The position numbers were made by a program, and so were the translations under genes. Positions 43,838-44,706 of a stretch of 44,706 bases of DNA are shown here, in pieces. The DNA lies in assembly GCF_009296175.1 (NCBI RefSeq), contig NZ_VOSK01000032.1:1-44706 (forward strand), written 5' to 3'. The notes under the pieces were generated by a model. It was not told where the DNA came from, made no database searches, and worked only from the letters and a program-made list of their open reading frames with translations. Positions within the stretch are counted from its first letter, which is position 1; each line of letters begins with the position of its first letter. Source of the DNA: Microvirga tunisiensis (lineage in GTDB: Bacteria; Pseudomonadota; Alphaproteobacteria; Rhizobiales; Beijerinckiaceae).

Positions 43838-44431
43838 CTAGGACGGCAAAGCTAGCTGGCGGGACTGCTGCTCGAGAGCTGCCAGATAGGCGGCGGGATC
43901 ATGCCGGAAGCGGGTGCGCAGGGTTCGCGCGCGGCGGCCTCTCTCCAGACGCTGGCGCAAACTCCTCCAGTGCTCCCGGTTCGCGGCGCCCAGATCTCGC
44001 GCCGTGGGCGCCTGCACGCGGGTCGCAGTGGCGGCGAGCAGCCGGACCGAGCCGCGCAGAACCGCACCAGGGGCCGCTGTCTTGCGGCCGGTGGCACGCC
44101 GCTCGTGATAGCGCTGCGAGCCGAAGAGCTGTTCAAGATCGTTGTTGGTGCGCGGCAGGTCTGGCACCGCGTAGGTGTGGAACAAGCCGGGGCGATAGCT
44201 GCGCGTGACCTTCTGGAAATGATCAAGTGCACCGGCCAGCGACCCAGCTTTGAGGCGATGCCGCTGCATCGCGCCCAGCACCCCGTTCACCCGCCGCCGC
44301 ACCATGACGGCACTCTCCTCTTGCGGGTTGCCGAGCCCATGCGCCACGGCGTGAACAAACCGGTAGGCGTACTCCACATCCGGCCACAAGGCGGCCGTGC
44401 GCTCCAGCGCACGAGCGATCATCTGGTGCAA
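43838..44431 (-). pseudogene. Transposase, C-terminal part
   Basis: 197 aa frame ending at TAG 43838. LPRTNNDLEQLFGSQRYHER and RRATGRKTAAPGAVLRGSVR are what I recall from a transposase type common in Methylobacterium-like genomes: an 'RTNNDLE' core and a basic C-terminus. The in-frame sequence upstream of the first ATG reads GGFAPALTRLHQMIARALER without a stop, so it continues the upstream frame after a one-base shift. Either a disabled gene or one made by -1 ribosomal frameshifting. Confidence 0.65.
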
Positions 44432-44706
44432 GCGCGTGAGCGCCGGCGCGAAGCCCCCTTTTGCGGCACCCGGTCCAGGCTGCCGGCCACCTTCTCCAGT
44501 CGCTGCTTCAGTTTGAGGCCTGAGGCGGCCAGCGGCGCCCGGCCATCATCGGTGATCGCGCTGCGCACCGCCGCACAATAGCCCTGGACGAGCACTGCCT
44601 CGGCATCATCCCGCTCCTCCACGGTGCGTTCGATCCGACGGATGCCGCGCACCTGCTTTTTGAGTTCCTTCTTGGCATGCCGATCGGCCTCGAAGATCGG
44701 ATGCGC
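44419..44706 (-). pseudogene. Transposase, upstream part, open to the window edge
   Basis: Reads from the edge as AHPIFEADRHAKKELKKQVR, then GIRRIERTVEERDDAEAVLV, CAAVRSAITDDGRAPLAASG and EKVAGSLDRVPQKGA, then stops at TGA 44419 in this frame. The coding sense passes to the downstream frame at the run AAAAGGGGG (44454-44462). A perfect X-XXY-YYZ heptamer, A-AAG-GGG, lies there in the correct register. Confidence 0.65.

Larger units (their letters stand above)
43838..44706 (-). mobile_element. Insertion sequence fragment, runs off the right edge
   Basis: Carries one transposase in two frames (43838-44431 and 44419-44706) and no other gene. The 3' end of the gene is at 43838; the element end should lie in 43820-43838, but without the other end I cannot define inverted repeats. 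The IS family is not certain to me. Confidence 0.7.

Overview
The window is a high-GC, tightly packed stretch of an alphaproteobacterial chromosome. The order hyphomicrobial ruvC-ruvA-ruvB-ybgC-tolQ-tolR-tolA-tolB, the pal-cpoB-tilS-ftsH run, the DUF4164-zapA pair beside tkt-gap-pgk-fba, TrcR (DUF1013), DUF1465, DUF1192, paired DUF465 genes before purE-purK, and rpsU all point to the Hyphomicrobiales (Rhizobiales). My best guess is a Microvirga/Methylobacteriaceae-like organism; the genus is inference from gene content only. Almost everything is core genome. The only clear mobile DNA is a transposase at the right edge.

Left to right. (1) 1-13.9 kb, mostly minus strand: the 5' part of ftsH, tilS, cpoB and pal, then a plus-strand insert of two genes (phospholipase D-like and HdeD-like), then tolB, tolA, tolR, tolQ, ybgC, ruvB, ruvA, ruvC and yebC. 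Genome stability and envelope constriction genes form one long minus-strand array, split between tolB and pal by the insert. (2) 13.9-18.4 kb: exoD-like membrane protein, YmdB-type phosphatase, 5-formyl-THF cyclo-ligase preceded by a probable 6S RNA, an unrecognised 94-aa protein, a GNAT protein, zapA and DUF4164. (3) 18.4-26.8 kb, plus strand: tkt, gap, pgk, fba (glycolysis/Calvin-type block), a ThiE-like protein, a Sel1-repeat protein and an inositol monophosphatase. (4) 26.8-32.1 kb: a MotA/ExbB-like plus MotB/OmpA-like stator pair, proline iminopeptidase, DUF3606 protein and an MsbA-like ABC exporter. (5) 32.1-39.4 kb: rpmE, DUF1465, DUF1192, quinone oxidoreductase, trcR behind a near-consensus promoter, prpE with a small downstream ORF, TauE-family transporter, two DUF465 proteins. 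(6) 39.5-44.7 kb: purE, purK, rpsU, TPR lipoprotein, nucleotidyltransferase-like protein, GNAT protein, and a frameshifted transposase running off the edge.

Intergenic spaces carry two families of short palindromic repeats and several clear intrinsic terminators. I saw no tRNA, rRNA, CRISPR array or metabolite riboswitch. I did not find a convincing new defence or biosynthetic system. The items most worth checking are the stator-like pair at 26.9-28.9 kb, the phospholipase D/HdeD insert inside tol-pal with a possible EcfG stress promoter, the A-AAG-GGG slippery site in the transposase, and the predicted 6S RNA.
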